Positions 7,782-16,034 of a stretch of DNA of 64,000 nt are shown in pieces. Both the position numbers and the translations under genes were made by a program. Numbering within the stretch: position 1 is the stretch's first letter; every line of letters starts with the position of its first letter. Location of the stretch: NCBI GenBank assembly GCA_000717735.1, contig JOBE01000016.1:1-64000 (forward strand), in the 5' to 3' direction. The notes under the pieces were generated by a model. It had not been told where the DNA came from and did no database searches. It saw only the letters and a program-made list of their open reading frames with translations. Source of the DNA: Streptomyces griseoluteus (GTDB taxonomy: Bacteria; Actinomycetota; Actinomycetes; Streptomycetales; Streptomycetaceae).

Positions 7782-9605
7782 GTGCGCGAGTTCACCGTGC
7801 CGCCCGTCGAGGCGGCGCCTCAGGTCGGCGGTCTGGCGGACGCCGTGTTCGAGCGCGCTCTCGCCGAGCCGGACCGGGTCGCGTTCGGCCGGAAGGGCCC
7901 GGACGGGGCGTGGCGGGACGTGCCGGCCGCGCGGTTCAGGGACGAGGTCCTCGGTCTCGCGAAAGGACTGATCGCGGAGGGTGTGCGGTTCGGCGACCGG
8001 GTCGCGATCATGGCCCGTACGCGCTACGAGTGGACGCTCTTCGACTTCGCGCTGTGGTCGCTGGGCGCCCAGTCGGTGCCGGTCTATCCGACGTCCTCAG
8101 CCGAGCAGGTCTTCTGGATGCTGCACGACTCCGAGGTCACGGCGTGCGTCGTGGAGCACGAGGACCACGCGATGACGATCGGCTCGGTGATCGACCGGCT
8201 TCCGCTGCTCCGGCGCCTGTGGCAGCTGGACGCGGGTGCGGTGGCCGAGCTGACGGCGGCGGGGGCGGACATCGACGAGGACGTCGTGCACCGGCACCGG
8301 CGGGCGGTGACCCCCGAGACGGTGGCGACGGTCATCTACACGTCGGGGACGACCGGCCGACCCAAGGGCTGTGTGATCACCCACGCCAACTTCATGTTCG
8401 AGACGGACATGCTGGTGGGCCGCTGGGAGCCGGTGTTCCGTTCCCGGCCGGGGGAACAGGCGTCGACGCTGCTGTTCCTGCCGCTCGCGCACGTCTTCGG
8501 CCGGATGGTGGAGGTCGCGGCGGTGCGGAGCGGGGTGAAGCTGGGGCATCAGCCGGTGATGGCGGCCGGTGAGCTGCTCCCCGACCTGGCGTCGTTCCGG
8601 CCGAGTTTCGTCCTGGCCGTCCCGTACGTCTTCGAGAAGGTCTTCCACGCGGCGCGCCGCAGGGCGGAGCGGGAGGGTAAAGCGGGCCCCTTCGACAAGG
8701 CCGTGGAGGTGGCGGTGGCGTACGCGGAGGCGCTGGAGCAGAAGGCGTTCGGGACCGGTCCCGGGCCTTCGGCGGCGCTGCGCGTGCAGCACCAGTTCTT
8801 CGAGAAGACGGTGTACGCGAAGGTCCGGGCGGCCCTGGGCGGGCGGCTGCGGCACGCGATGTCGGGCGGTTCGGCGATGGACCGCAGACAGGGCCTGTTC
8901 TTCGCGGGTGCGGGGATCACGGTGTTCGAGGGGTACGGCCTGACGGAGTCCTCGGCGGCCGCGACCGCGAACCCGCCCGAGCGCGTGAAGTACGGGACGG
9001 TCGGGCAGCCGGTTCCCGGGACGACGGTGCACATCGCGGAGGACGGCGAGGTGTGGCTGCACGGCGGTCAGGTCTTCTCCGGTTACCTCAACGCCGCCGA
9101 GGCGACGGCCGCGGTCCTCAACGACGGCTGGCTGGCCACCGGGGACCTGGGGGCCCTCGACGAGGACGGCTATCTGACGATCACCGGCCGCAAGAAGGAG
9201 ATCCTGGTGACCTCGGGCGGCAAGAGCGTCGCCCCGGCGCGTCTGGAGGAGCGGGTGCGGGCGCATCCGCTGATCGCCCAGTGCATCGTCGTCGGCAACG
9301 ACAGGCCGTACATCGCCGCGCTTGTGACGGTCGACCAGGAGGCGGTGGAGCACTGGCTGGCGATGCAGGGGCGGGCGCCGCTCGCACCGGCGGAGCTGGT
9401 GCGGGATCCGGCGCTCGAGACCGAGATCCGGCGGGGGGTGGTGGCGGCGAACACGCTGGTGTCGCAGGCCGAGTCGATCCGTACGTTCCGGATCCTGGCG
9501 CATCCGTTCAGCGAGGAGCACGGGCTGCTCACGCCCTCCCTGAAGCTGAAGCGGAAAGCGATCGAGCGGGCATACGCGGCGGAGGTCGCGGCGCTGTACG
9601 GCTGA
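7782..9605 (+). CDS. Long-chain fatty acid-CoA ligase (AMP-forming)
   Basis: 607 aa, full length for the FadD15/FACL type. The AMP-binding signature YTSGTTGRPKG is at 186-196, the GYGLTES motif at about 380-390, and the hinge and C-terminal lysine region TGDLG...TGRKKEIL follow. It activates fatty acids to acyl-AMP and then to acyl-CoA in the cytoplasm or at the membrane. GTG at 7782 has GAGGAG eight bases upstream; the longer frame from 7665 starts in non-conserved sequence. It is not in an obvious operon; the aldo/keto reductase follows after 131 bases. Confidence 0.93.
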   Translation: MREFTVPPVEAAPQVGGLADAVFERALAEPDRVAFGRKGPDGAWRDVPAARFRDEVLGLAKGLIAEGVRFGDRVAIMARTRYEWTLFDFALWSLGAQSVPVYPTSSAEQVFWMLHDSEVTACVVEHEDHAMTIGSVIDRLPLLRRLWQLDAGAVAELTAAGADIDEDVVHRHRRAVTPETVATVIYTSGTTGRPKGCVITHANFMFETDMLVGRWEPVFRSRPGEQASTLLFLPLAHVFGRMVEVAAVRSGVKLGHQPVMAAGELLPDLASFRPSFVLAVPYVFEKVFHAARRRAEREGKAGPFDKAVEVAVAYAEALEQKAFGTGPGPSAALRVQHQFFEKTVYAKVRAALGGRLRHAMSGGSAMDRRQGLFFAGAGITVFEGYGLTESSAAATANPPERVKYGTVGQPVPGTTVHIAEDGEVWLHGGQVFSGYLNAAEATAAVLNDGWLATGDLGALDEDGYLTITGRKKEILVTSGGKSVAPARLEERVRAHPLIAQCIVVGNDRPYIAALVTVDQEAVEHWLAMQGRAPLAPAELVRDPALETEIRRGVVAANTLVSQAESIRTFRILAHPFSEEHGLLTPSLKLKRKAIERAYAAEVAALYG

Positions 9606-9736
9606 GCCGTTCGCGTCGACGGAAGGTGCGGAGTGGAATGCGCGACGGCCCGTGATCGTTGACGCTGGGAGTGCCTCCGTACGGCCAGTGCGGGGCGCAC
9701 CGTCACGACCCGCGACAAGGTAAGGATCACTTCCAC

Positions 9737-10582
9737 GTGAGCACGGACAGCAAGGTTCCCTCGGTCACTCTGAACAACGGCGTCCCGATGCCGCAGCTGG
9801 GCTTCGGCGTCTGGCAGGTCCCGGACGACGAGGCGGCCTCGGCCGTCACGACCGCTCTGGAGGCCGGCTACCGCTCGATCGACACCGCCGCGATCTACGG
9901 GAACGAGCAGGGCACGGGCCGTGCCGTCGCCGCTTCCGGCATCGCCCGCGAGGACCTGTTCGTCACCACCAAGCTGTGGAACAGCGAGCAGGGGTACGAC
10001 TCGACGCTGAAGGCCTTCGACGCCTCGCTCGACAAGCTGGGTCTCGACTACGTCGATCTGTACCTCATCCACTGGCCGGTACCCGCGAAGGACGCGTACG
10101 TCGACACGTACCGGGCGTTCGAGAAGATCCACGCGGACGGGCGCGCCAAGGCGATCGGCGTCTCGAACTTCCTCCCGGAGCACCTGGAGCGGCTGATCGG
10201 CGAGACGTCGGTCGTGCCCGCCGTCAACCAGATCGAGCTCCACCCGCAGCTCCCCCAGGCGGCCTCCCGCGAGGCGCACGCCCGGTACGGCATCGCGACC
10301 GAGGCGTGGTCGCCGCTCGGCTCCGGCAAGGGCCTCCTCGACGTTCCCGCGATCATCGCGATCGGCCGCAAGCACGGCAGGACGCCGGCCCAGGTGGTGC
10401 TGCGCTGGCACCTCCAGCTGGGGAACGTGGTGATCCCGAAGTCGGTCACGCCGTCCCGCATCCAGGAGAACATCGACGTGTTCGGCTTCGAGCTGGACGC
10501 CGAGGACCTGGCCGCGATCGCCGCACTCGACGAGAGCCGCCGACTGGGCCCGGACCCGGCGGAGTTCAACGCCGGCGCCTGA
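9737..10582 (+). CDS. Aldo/keto reductase
   Basis: 281 aa NADPH-dependent (alpha/beta)8 barrel. The tetrad is complete: Asp49 and Tyr54 (SIDTAAIYGNE), Lys79 (TTKLWN) and His112 (LIHWP). The C-terminal IPKSVTPSRIQEN segment is the cofactor-binding motif. It belongs with the 2,5-diketo-gluconate reductase-like AKR5 enzymes that reduce many carbonyls. GTG at 9737 with AAGGA about ten bases upstream was chosen, since the segment before it (from 9659) is not conserved in type. Confidence 0.93.
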   Translation: MSTDSKVPSVTLNNGVPMPQLGFGVWQVPDDEAASAVTTALEAGYRSIDTAAIYGNEQGTGRAVAASGIAREDLFVTTKLWNSEQGYDSTLKAFDASLDKLGLDYVDLYLIHWPVPAKDAYVDTYRAFEKIHADGRAKAIGVSNFLPEHLERLIGETSVVPAVNQIELHPQLPQAASREAHARYGIATEAWSPLGSGKGLLDVPAIIAIGRKHGRTPAQVVLRWHLQLGNVVIPKSVTPSRIQENIDVFGFELDAEDLAAIAALDESRRLGPDPAEFNAGA

Positions 10583-10590
10583 GCGCGGAC

Positions 10591-10663
10591 GACGAGGGGT
10601 GGGTACGGTGAGTGGTTCGCCGAAGTCCCTGGACGAGGGAGTCGGTACGGTGAGTGGTTCGCC
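10591..10663 (+). repeat. Duplicated ribosome binding site and start codon of the lectin gene
   Basis: A near-identical 31-32 bp unit occurs at 10591-10621 and 10632-10663. Each copy contains a GAGGG ribosome binding site, then GGTACG, then a GTG start followed by codons for Ser-Gly-Ser-Pro. The two GTG codons (10608 and 10650) are in frame, 14 codons apart. Confidence 0.9.
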
Positions 10664-11114
10664 CGGGCCCGTGGAAGCGGGCCTCTACCGGGTGCGGAAC
10701 GTGGCCAGCGGGCTGCTGCTCGAGGTGTACGAGGGCTCGGCCCGCAGCGGCGCCAACGTCCAGCAGGGCACGGGGAACGGATCGCCCGGGCAGCACTGGC
10801 ACATCACGCCCGTGCCGAACGGCGGGGGGCTCTACCACCTGGTCAACGCGGCCAGCGGGAAGCGGCTCGACGTCGCCAACGCGTCCACGGAGAACGGCGC
10901 CAACATCCAGCAGTGGAAGGCGAACAACTTCGGCGCGCAGGAGTGGATCATCGAGCAGGATCTGCAGTCGCCGGGGACGGTCGCGCTGGTGAGCTTCATC
11001 AGCGGGCTGTTCCTGGAGGTCGCGGACGGTTCGACGGACGACGGGGGGAACGTACGGCAGTGGGAGGACACCGACTCCCCGTTCCAGTGGTGGCGGTTGG
11101 AGCCGGTGTCCTGA
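10608..11114 (+). CDS. Ricin B-type (RICIN) carbohydrate-binding lectin domain protein
   Basis: 168 aa from the first GTG. One beta-trefoil domain of three repeats, each ending in the Q-x-W motif: QHW, QEW and QWW, with SG-x-x-L-[ED]-V sugar-site segments (SGLLLEV, SGKRLDV, SGLFLEV). No signal peptide or catalytic domain is present, so it is a free cytoplasmic or leaderless-exported lectin. A second GTG at 10650 with its own ribosome binding site could produce a protein 14 residues shorter; the N-terminus begins with a repeated SGSP. The ligand cannot be told. Confidence 0.88.
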   Translation: MSGSPKSLDEGVGTVSGSPGPVEAGLYRVRNVASGLLLEVYEGSARSGANVQQGTGNGSPGQHWHITPVPNGGGLYHLVNAASGKRLDVANASTENGANIQQWKANNFGAQEWIIEQDLQSPGTVALVSFISGLFLEVADGSTDDGGNVRQWEDTDSPFQWWRLEPVS

Positions 11115-11126
11115 CGGACGGGGCCG

Positions 11127-12077
11127 TCAGCCCTTGCGGGCGGTGTGGACCGTGCGGGCCGTGAGGTGGAACAGGTCCGTGCGGTGGTGCAGGGACAGCT
11201 CGTCGGCCGGGTCGAGGAGCCGGTCGAGCGTCGCCCGGTCGTCCGCGTCGAGCCGGGTGCCGCAGCCCTCCCTGAGCCGGCCGAAGTGGGTGACGGCCAG
11301 CTCCCGTACGACCGGGGACACCGGCGCGGGAGCGTCGGTGAGGAAGGTGCGGGTGCCCGCGGGGGTGAGGCCCGCGCCGGCGAGCAGCGCACGCCAGTCG
11401 TCCGGCTCGTCCTTGGTGTCGGGGAGTCCGGCGCGCATCTCGCCGAACCAGTCCGCGCCGGCGGCGTCGAGGCGTGCTTCGAGGCCCGGTCGGCCCATCC
11501 CGATGTGCCAGGGCAGGTGACGGGTCGGCAGGCCGCCCTCGACGAGGGCGATCAGGCCGCCGGGGTTCAACAGCCCAGCGAACTCCACGAGCGCGGCGCG
11601 CTGGTCGCCGATGTGGTGCACCGAGTTGCCCGCCCAGATCAGGTCGGCCTGCCCGAGGCCCGCGATGCCTTCGGGGAGTTCGGCGTGGAGCGTGGAGACG
11701 CGGGCGCCGAGGCCGCGCGCCTCGGCGCGGTCGCGGGTGCGGGCGAGGAGTTCGGGGGTGCCGTCGACGGCGACGGTCTCGGCGGCGGGGAAGGCCTCGG
11801 CGAGCAGGCTGGTGACGACGCCGGGGCCGCTGCCGACGTCGAGGATCCGGCGGACGCCCTGCACGGGGGCGAGCGTGCCGAGCCAGACGGCGGCGTCGGT
11901 GTACGCGGGGATCGCGATCTCGGCCTGCCGCTCCAGGAGCGGGGCGAGCTCGTTCCAGTCCAGGTGGGGGCCGTCGTGGTGGTGCGCGTGTGCGTGGCCC
12001 TGGCCTTGACCGCCGTGAGCGCCGTGAACGCCGTGATCGCCGTGATCGTCCTGGCGGGATTCGCTGTGCTGACTCAT
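11127..12077 (-). CDS. Class I SAM-dependent methyltransferase with histidine-rich N-terminus
   Basis: 316 aa. The SAM-binding motif I is at about 78-86 (ILDVGSGPG), followed by VAVDGTPELL and an IWAGNSVHHIGD motif, typical of UbiE-like small-molecule methyltransferases. The first 38 residues contain eleven histidines in HG and HAH patterns and look like a metal-binding tail. The substrate is unknown. The gene stands between a lectin gene (convergent, 12 bases away) and an AraC regulator. Confidence 0.82.
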   Translation of the reverse strand: MSQHSESRQDDHGDHGVHGAHGGQGQGHAHAHHHDGPHLDWNELAPLLERQAEIAIPAYTDAAVWLGTLAPVQGVRRILDVGSGPGVVTSLLAEAFPAAETVAVDGTPELLARTRDRAEARGLGARVSTLHAELPEGIAGLGQADLIWAGNSVHHIGDQRAALVEFAGLLNPGGLIALVEGGLPTRHLPWHIGMGRPGLEARLDAAGADWFGEMRAGLPDTKDEPDDWRALLAGAGLTPAGTRTFLTDAPAPVSPVVRELAVTHFGRLREGCGTRLDADDRATLDRLLDPADELSLHHRTDLFHLTARTVHTARKG

Positions 12078-12169
12078 GGGTCCAGCGTGGGTCCAGCGGG
12101 CCCGAAGTGCGAGAAATATTGCCAGTACGGCAAAGAATCGGCCATTCGGGTGAGCGGTGGACCGTCGGT

Positions 12170-13102
12170 TCAGGCCGCGGTGCGGTGCTCCTGCGGGCTG
12201 ACGCCCCGGACCCGTTTGAAGGCGGCGCTCAGGGCGAACGCCCCGCTGTAGCCGACCCGCCGGGCGACGGACTCGACCGTCGCGTCCGTCTCACGGAGCA
12301 GGTCGGCGGCGAGCGCGAGCCGCCAGCCGGTGAGGTACGCCATCGGGGGCTCGCCGACGAGGGCGGTGAAGCGGCGGGCGAGCGCGGCCCTGGACACCCC
12401 CGTCTCGGCGGCGAGCGAGGCGACGCTCCAGGGGTGGGCGGGGTCGTTCTGGAGCAGCCGGAGCGCCCGGCCGACCACGGGATCGCCCATGGCCCGGTAC
12501 CAGGCGGGGGCCTCGGCGCCGGGCCGGGAGAACCAGGCGCGGACGCCGGCGATGAGCATCAGGTCGAGGACCCGGTCGAGGACGGCGGACTGGCCGGGTT
12601 CGTCGCGGGCTATCTCCTCGCCGAGGAAGGGCATGAGGGGGCAGTTCCACGCGTCGGCGGGCAGGTGGAGCAACCCCGGCAGGGCGTCGAGCAGCCGGCG
12701 GCCGACCTCGCCGTCCATGCGGTAGGTGCCGACGAGGACGGTGGTCCCGCCGTCGGGGGCGTTGCCCCAGGTGCGGACGCCGAGCCGCATGGAGTCGGCG
12801 AGCGGCTCCCCGGTGAGGGTGGTGCAGACGCCGTCGGGGCCGATGCGGGCGCGGGGCGGCGCGTCGGGGGCGTCGGCGACGGTGTAGGGCTCGGGGCCGC
12901 GGGCGATGGCGATGTCCCCGGGCCGCAGCAGGACGGGCTCGCCGCTGTCAGGGACGATCCAGGCCTCGCCCTCGGTGACGCACATCAGGCAGAGGGGCGC
13001 GCCGTCCTCGATGCGCACGGACCACGGCGGCTCCATGATCATGCGGAGCAGGAAGGCGCCCTTGGCGCGGGGCCCGTCGAGGAGTCCGGCGAGTGCGTCC
13101 AT
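12170..13102 (-). CDS. AraC family transcriptional regulator (cupin-type N-domain)
   Basis: 310 aa. A cupin-like effector domain (about 1-180, with CLMCVTEGEAWIV and LRPGDIAIARG) is followed by two C-terminal helix-turn-helix units (WSVASLAAETGVSRAALARRF and TVESVARRVGYSGAFALSAAF). The start is ATG 13102; no strong ribosome binding site is seen. It is divergent from the NAD(P)-binding protein gene at 13209, and the 106-bp gap holds two direct repeats 21 bp apart, so this pair likely forms a simple regulatory unit. Confidence 0.9.
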   Translation of the reverse strand: MDALAGLLDGPRAKGAFLLRMIMEPPWSVRIEDGAPLCLMCVTEGEAWIVPDSGEPVLLRPGDIAIARGPEPYTVADAPDAPPRARIGPDGVCTTLTGEPLADSMRLGVRTWGNAPDGGTTVLVGTYRMDGEVGRRLLDALPGLLHLPADAWNCPLMPFLGEEIARDEPGQSAVLDRVLDLMLIAGVRAWFSRPGAEAPAWYRAMGDPVVGRALRLLQNDPAHPWSVASLAAETGVSRAALARRFTALVGEPPMAYLTGWRLALAADLLRETDATVESVARRVGYSGAFALSAAFKRVRGVSPQEHRTAA

Positions 13103-13131
13103 GGTCCGCAAGGGTACGGGCAGGGCGTGCG

Positions 13132-13164
13132 GGTGGGTGAGACGGAGGCGTAGGTGGGTGAGAC
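13132..13164. promoter_or_regulatory. Two direct repeats GGTGGGTGAGAC, 21 bp apart
   Basis: The 12-mer occurs exactly at 13132-13143 and 13153-13164. The 21-bp period places both copies on one face of the helix, as in AraC half-site pairs. It lies in the shared region between the AraC gene and the divergent NmrA-type reductase gene and is a good candidate operator. Confidence 0.6.
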
Positions 13165-13208
13165 TGCGGAGCATGGGCGGACGGGTTCGCGGGCGGGAGT
13201 CTTGAGCC

Positions 13209-14093
13209 ATGACGACGAACACGCAGAACACCCAGGACGCGCAGGGCATGCAGGACCCGCAGGACCTCCTGAGCACGCGCACGATCCTGGTGACGAGCGC
13301 CTCCGGCAAGACCGGGCGGCGCGTGGCCGAGCGGCTCGGGGCCCGCGGGGCGACGGTCCGGGCCGGGTCCCGCACCGGAGAGACGCCCTTCGACTGGGAG
13401 GACCCGGCGACCTGGGCCCCGGCGCTGCGGGGCGCGGACGCCGCGTACGTGGCCTACTACCCGGACCTCGCCGCCCCCGGCGGGGCCGAGGCGATGCGGA
13501 CCTTCGGCCGGCTCGCCGCCGAGAGCGGGGTGCGGCGTCTGACGCTGCTGTCCGGCCGTGGGGAGCCCGAGGCTGTCGTGGCGGAGGAGGCGCTGCGGGC
13601 GGCGGCGACCGGGGTCGAACTGACCGTCGTCCGGGCCTCGTTCTTCGCGCAGAACTTCTCCGAGGGGCTGCTCGCGGACGGGGTCGCCGAGGGCGTGCTC
13701 GTCTTCCCGGCGGGTGACACGGCCGAGCCCTTCGTCGACGTGGACGATCTGGCGGACGTGGTCGTCGAGACCCTGACGGTGGACGGGCACGCGGGGCGGG
13801 TGCACGAGGTGACGGGGCCGCGTCCGGTCGGCTTCTCCGAGGTGGCGGCGGAGATCTCGCGGGTCTCGGGCCGTCCGGTGGTCTACCGGGCGGTGTCCGA
13901 GGCCGACTACGCGGAGCTCCTCACGGGGTTCGGACTGTCCGCGCCGGAGGCGGGGTGGCTCGCGGCCCTGTTCGCGACGCTCCTCGACGGCCACAACGCC
14001 TCGGTGACGGACGGGGTGAAGCGGGTCCTGGGCCGCGAGCCGCGCTCGTTCGCCGCGTTCGCGGCGGAGGCCTGGGGTGGTCCGGCGCGCTGA
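13209..14093 (+). CDS. NmrA-like NAD(P)-binding protein (atypical SDR)
   Basis: 294 aa. Rossmann fold starting at about residue 24 (ILVTSASGKTGRRVAERL) with the GxxGxxG-like loop, then SRTGETPFDWED and an EPFVDVDDLADV segment of NmrA/azoreductase-like SDRs. Such proteins are NAD(P)H-dependent quinone or azo reductases or redox sensors. The first 22 residues are a Gln/Asn/Asp-rich low-complexity run, so a later ATG is possible, but GGGAG precedes the first ATG. It is divergent from its likely AraC regulator. Confidence 0.87.
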   Translation: MTTNTQNTQDAQGMQDPQDLLSTRTILVTSASGKTGRRVAERLGARGATVRAGSRTGETPFDWEDPATWAPALRGADAAYVAYYPDLAAPGGAEAMRTFGRLAAESGVRRLTLLSGRGEPEAVVAEEALRAAATGVELTVVRASFFAQNFSEGLLADGVAEGVLVFPAGDTAEPFVDVDDLADVVVETLTVDGHAGRVHEVTGPRPVGFSEVAAEISRVSGRPVVYRAVSEADYAELLTGFGLSAPEAGWLAALFATLLDGHNASVTDGVKRVLGREPRSFAAFAAEAWGGPAR

Positions 14094-14100
14094 CGCCTGT

Positions 14101-15051
14101 TCAGGCGTAGCGCCGTGCCAGGGTCCGTACGGTCTCGGCGATGCGGGTACGGAGCTCCTCGGGGGCCAGGACCTCCACGTCGGTGCCGAGGGCGAGGAAG
14201 GTGTCGTGGGCGTGGTCGGCCGATTCGACGGGGAGCGTGGCACGGGTCCAGCCGTCGGGTTCCGGGGTACCGGTCGCCGCGAGCGCGCGGGCCGCGGCGC
14301 CGGTCAGCCGGGCCGCGCCGGCCGGGGAGAGGCGGACGAGGGCCTCGCCCCGGTGCAGCCGGGCGTGGAAGTCGGCCTGGCTGTCGCGCCAGTGGCGGGC
14401 GAGGTCGAAGCCCCCCGGGACGGTGACCTCCTCGTCGGTGACGGTGAGGTCGAGGATCTGGTCGACGCGGTACGTACGCGGTCCTGGTCCGGCGATCAGG
14501 TACCAGCGGCCTGCCTTGAGGACGAGGCCGTACGGTTCGAGGCGGCGGTCGACGTCGGTCGGTGTCCTCCAGCGCCGGTAGCGGAGCACGAGGGCGCGCC
14601 CGGTGCGGACGGCGTCGGCGACCTGGGGCAGGAACGGGGTCTCGGTGCCCTCGTCGTACCAGCCGGGTGCGTCGATGTGGAAGCGGGCCCGCAGCCGGTC
14701 GACGTGTTCGCGCAGGGGAGCCGGGAGGGCGGCGCGCAGTTTCAGCTGGGCGTCGGCGAAGTGCGGTCCGAGCCCGAGTTCTTCGGCGGCGCCGGGCATG
14801 CCCGCGAGGACGAGCGCCTCGGCCTCGCGGGTGTAGAGGTCGGTGAGGCGGGAGCGGTGTCCGGCGAGGAGGCGGTAGCCGCCGCGGTGTCCGGCGTCTC
14901 CGTAGAGCGGCACTCCGGCGGCGTGCAGGGAGTCGACGTCGCGGTAGACGGTGCGGACGGAGACCTCCAGTTCCTCCGCGAGTGCGGCGGCCGTCATCCG
15001 GCCCCGGGTCTGGAGCAGCAGGAGGATCGAGAGGAGTCGGCTGGACTTCAC
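14101..15051 (-). CDS. WYL-domain (YafY/DeoR-type) transcriptional regulator
   Basis: About 316 aa. N-terminal winged helix (RLLSILLLLQTRGRMTAAAL, then SVRTVYRDVDSL) and a WYL domain with RYRRWRT and WYLIAGPG, which in this family binds ligands or nucleic acid. GTG at 15051 gives the usual MKSSRLLSIL start; GTG 15057 would add two residues. No ribosome binding site is visible, so the mRNA may be leaderless. The start codon lies within a perfect 13-bp inverted repeat, implying tight autoregulation together with the divergent operon. Confidence 0.88.
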   Translation of the reverse strand: MKSSRLLSILLLLQTRGRMTAAALAEELEVSVRTVYRDVDSLHAAGVPLYGDAGHRGGYRLLAGHRSRLTDLYTREAEALVLAGMPGAAEELGLGPHFADAQLKLRAALPAPLREHVDRLRARFHIDAPGWYDEGTETPFLPQVADAVRTGRALVLRYRRWRTPTDVDRRLEPYGLVLKAGRWYLIAGPGPRTYRVDQILDLTVTDEEVTVPGGFDLARHWRDSQADFHARLHRGEALVRLSPAGAARLTGAAARALAATGTPEPDGWTRATLPVESADHAHDTFLALGTDVEVLAPEELRTRIAETVRTLARRYA

Positions 15052-15073
15052 TGACACAAGGTGTCAGTGAAGT
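15045..15073. promoter_or_regulatory. Perfect 13-bp inverted repeat operator of the WYL regulator
   Basis: Arms ACTTCACTGACAC (15045-15057) and GTGTCAGTGAAGT (15061-15073) with a 3-base spacer. It covers the start of the WYL regulator gene and lies just upstream of the divergent gene at 15091. One bound dimer would block both promoters. Confidence 0.8.
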
Positions 15074-15090
15074 GCTCCTACAGTCCAGCC

Positions 15091-15570
15091 ATGGCTTTCG
15101 CGGAGAAGTTCCTCTTCACGCTGCCGCCGGTGGAGATCGGCGGGCGGCGGCTCAAGCGTTATCACGTGACCTCGGATCCGGCGGGCATCGAACCGGAGGT
15201 CGAGAAGGCGGCGTACGCGCTGCTGCCGGAGCTGCTGCCCCCGGTGGACGGCACGCCGGCGGCGGGCTTCGTGGTGCTGCACCGGGGCGGTGACACCGGC
15301 GCGTATCTGAACGCGTACAGCTGGGTGTGGGACAACGTGCTCCACTTCGGCGGCGGGGCGGCGGGGCAGCCCGTCCTCGGCTGTCCGGACACCGATCCGG
15401 CGCACTTCGTCCGGGTGGACCGCTCGTGGATCGGCTGCGTGTGGGAGTTGGCGCCGCTCGAACACGAGCGGAGCGCCTGGATCCGTCACGTGCTGGCCCC
15501 TGACGCCCCGGATCTGGCCGGCTACCTCGGGGACGCACTGCCCTCCGGCACGACGGAGGTGTCGGGGTGA
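15091..15570 (+). CDS. Conserved protein of unknown function, WYL-operon gene 1
   Basis: 159 aa soluble protein with no signal peptide, membrane segment or motif I can name. It has a Trp/Tyr-rich centre (YSWVWDNVLHF) and a WIGCVWELAPLEHER segment. The ATG follows the 13-bp operator by 17 bases. Its last four bases overlap the GTG of the next gene, so both are co-translated. Being the direct target of a WYL regulator suggests a stress or small-molecule response, which is inference only. Confidence 0.7.
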   Translation: MAFAEKFLFTLPPVEIGGRRLKRYHVTSDPAGIEPEVEKAAYALLPELLPPVDGTPAAGFVVLHRGGDTGAYLNAYSWVWDNVLHFGGGAAGQPVLGCPDTDPAHFVRVDRSWIGCVWELAPLEHERSAWIRHVLAPDAPDLAGYLGDALPSGTTEVSG

Positions 15571-16034
15571 AGGGCCGGGGTTTCGACTTCCTCGACGGGG
15601 GCTGGCACGTCCACAACCGGCGGCTCGCCGACTTCCTCGATCCGGAGAGCGGCTGGACGGAGTTCGAGGGGCACACGACGGGGCGGTTGTTCTGGGACGG
15701 GCGTGCGCACGTCGACGAGATCGTCTTCCCGTCGCTGGGGTTCAGCGGGCTGACGCTGCGGCTGTACGAGCCGGAGACCGGGGAGTGGACGCTGAACTGG
15801 TCCCACAGCCGTACGGGGACGCTCGATCCGCCGGTCAGGGGCCGGTTCGCCGAGGACGGGACGGGCACCTTCCACGGCATGGACACCTATGAGGGGCGGC
15901 CGGTGCGGGTGCGGTTCCACTGGTCGGGGATCGGCCGGGACACGGCCCGCTGGGAGCAGGCGTTCGCGCCGGCTGACGGCGGGGGCGAGGAGGGGTGGGT
16001 GACGAACTGGGTGATGGAGTTCAGCCGCGCCTGA
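15567..16034 (+). CDS. Conserved protein of unknown function, possible lipocalin-like fold
   Basis: 155 aa. The sequence is rich in alternating beta-type segments with many Trp and His (GGWHVHNRRL, EWTLNWSHS, VRVRFHWSGI, WVTNWVMEF), as in lipocalin-like DUF1579-type proteins, but I cannot confirm a family. It starts with GTG in a four-base overlap with the upstream gene. Its end overlaps the end of the convergent methyltransferase gene by 14 bases. Confidence 0.7.
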   Translation: MKGRGFDFLDGGWHVHNRRLADFLDPESGWTEFEGHTTGRLFWDGRAHVDEIVFPSLGFSGLTLRLYEPETGEWTLNWSHSRTGTLDPPVRGRFAEDGTGTFHGMDTYEGRPVRVRFHWSGIGRDTARWEQAFAPADGGGEEGWVTNWVMEFSRA

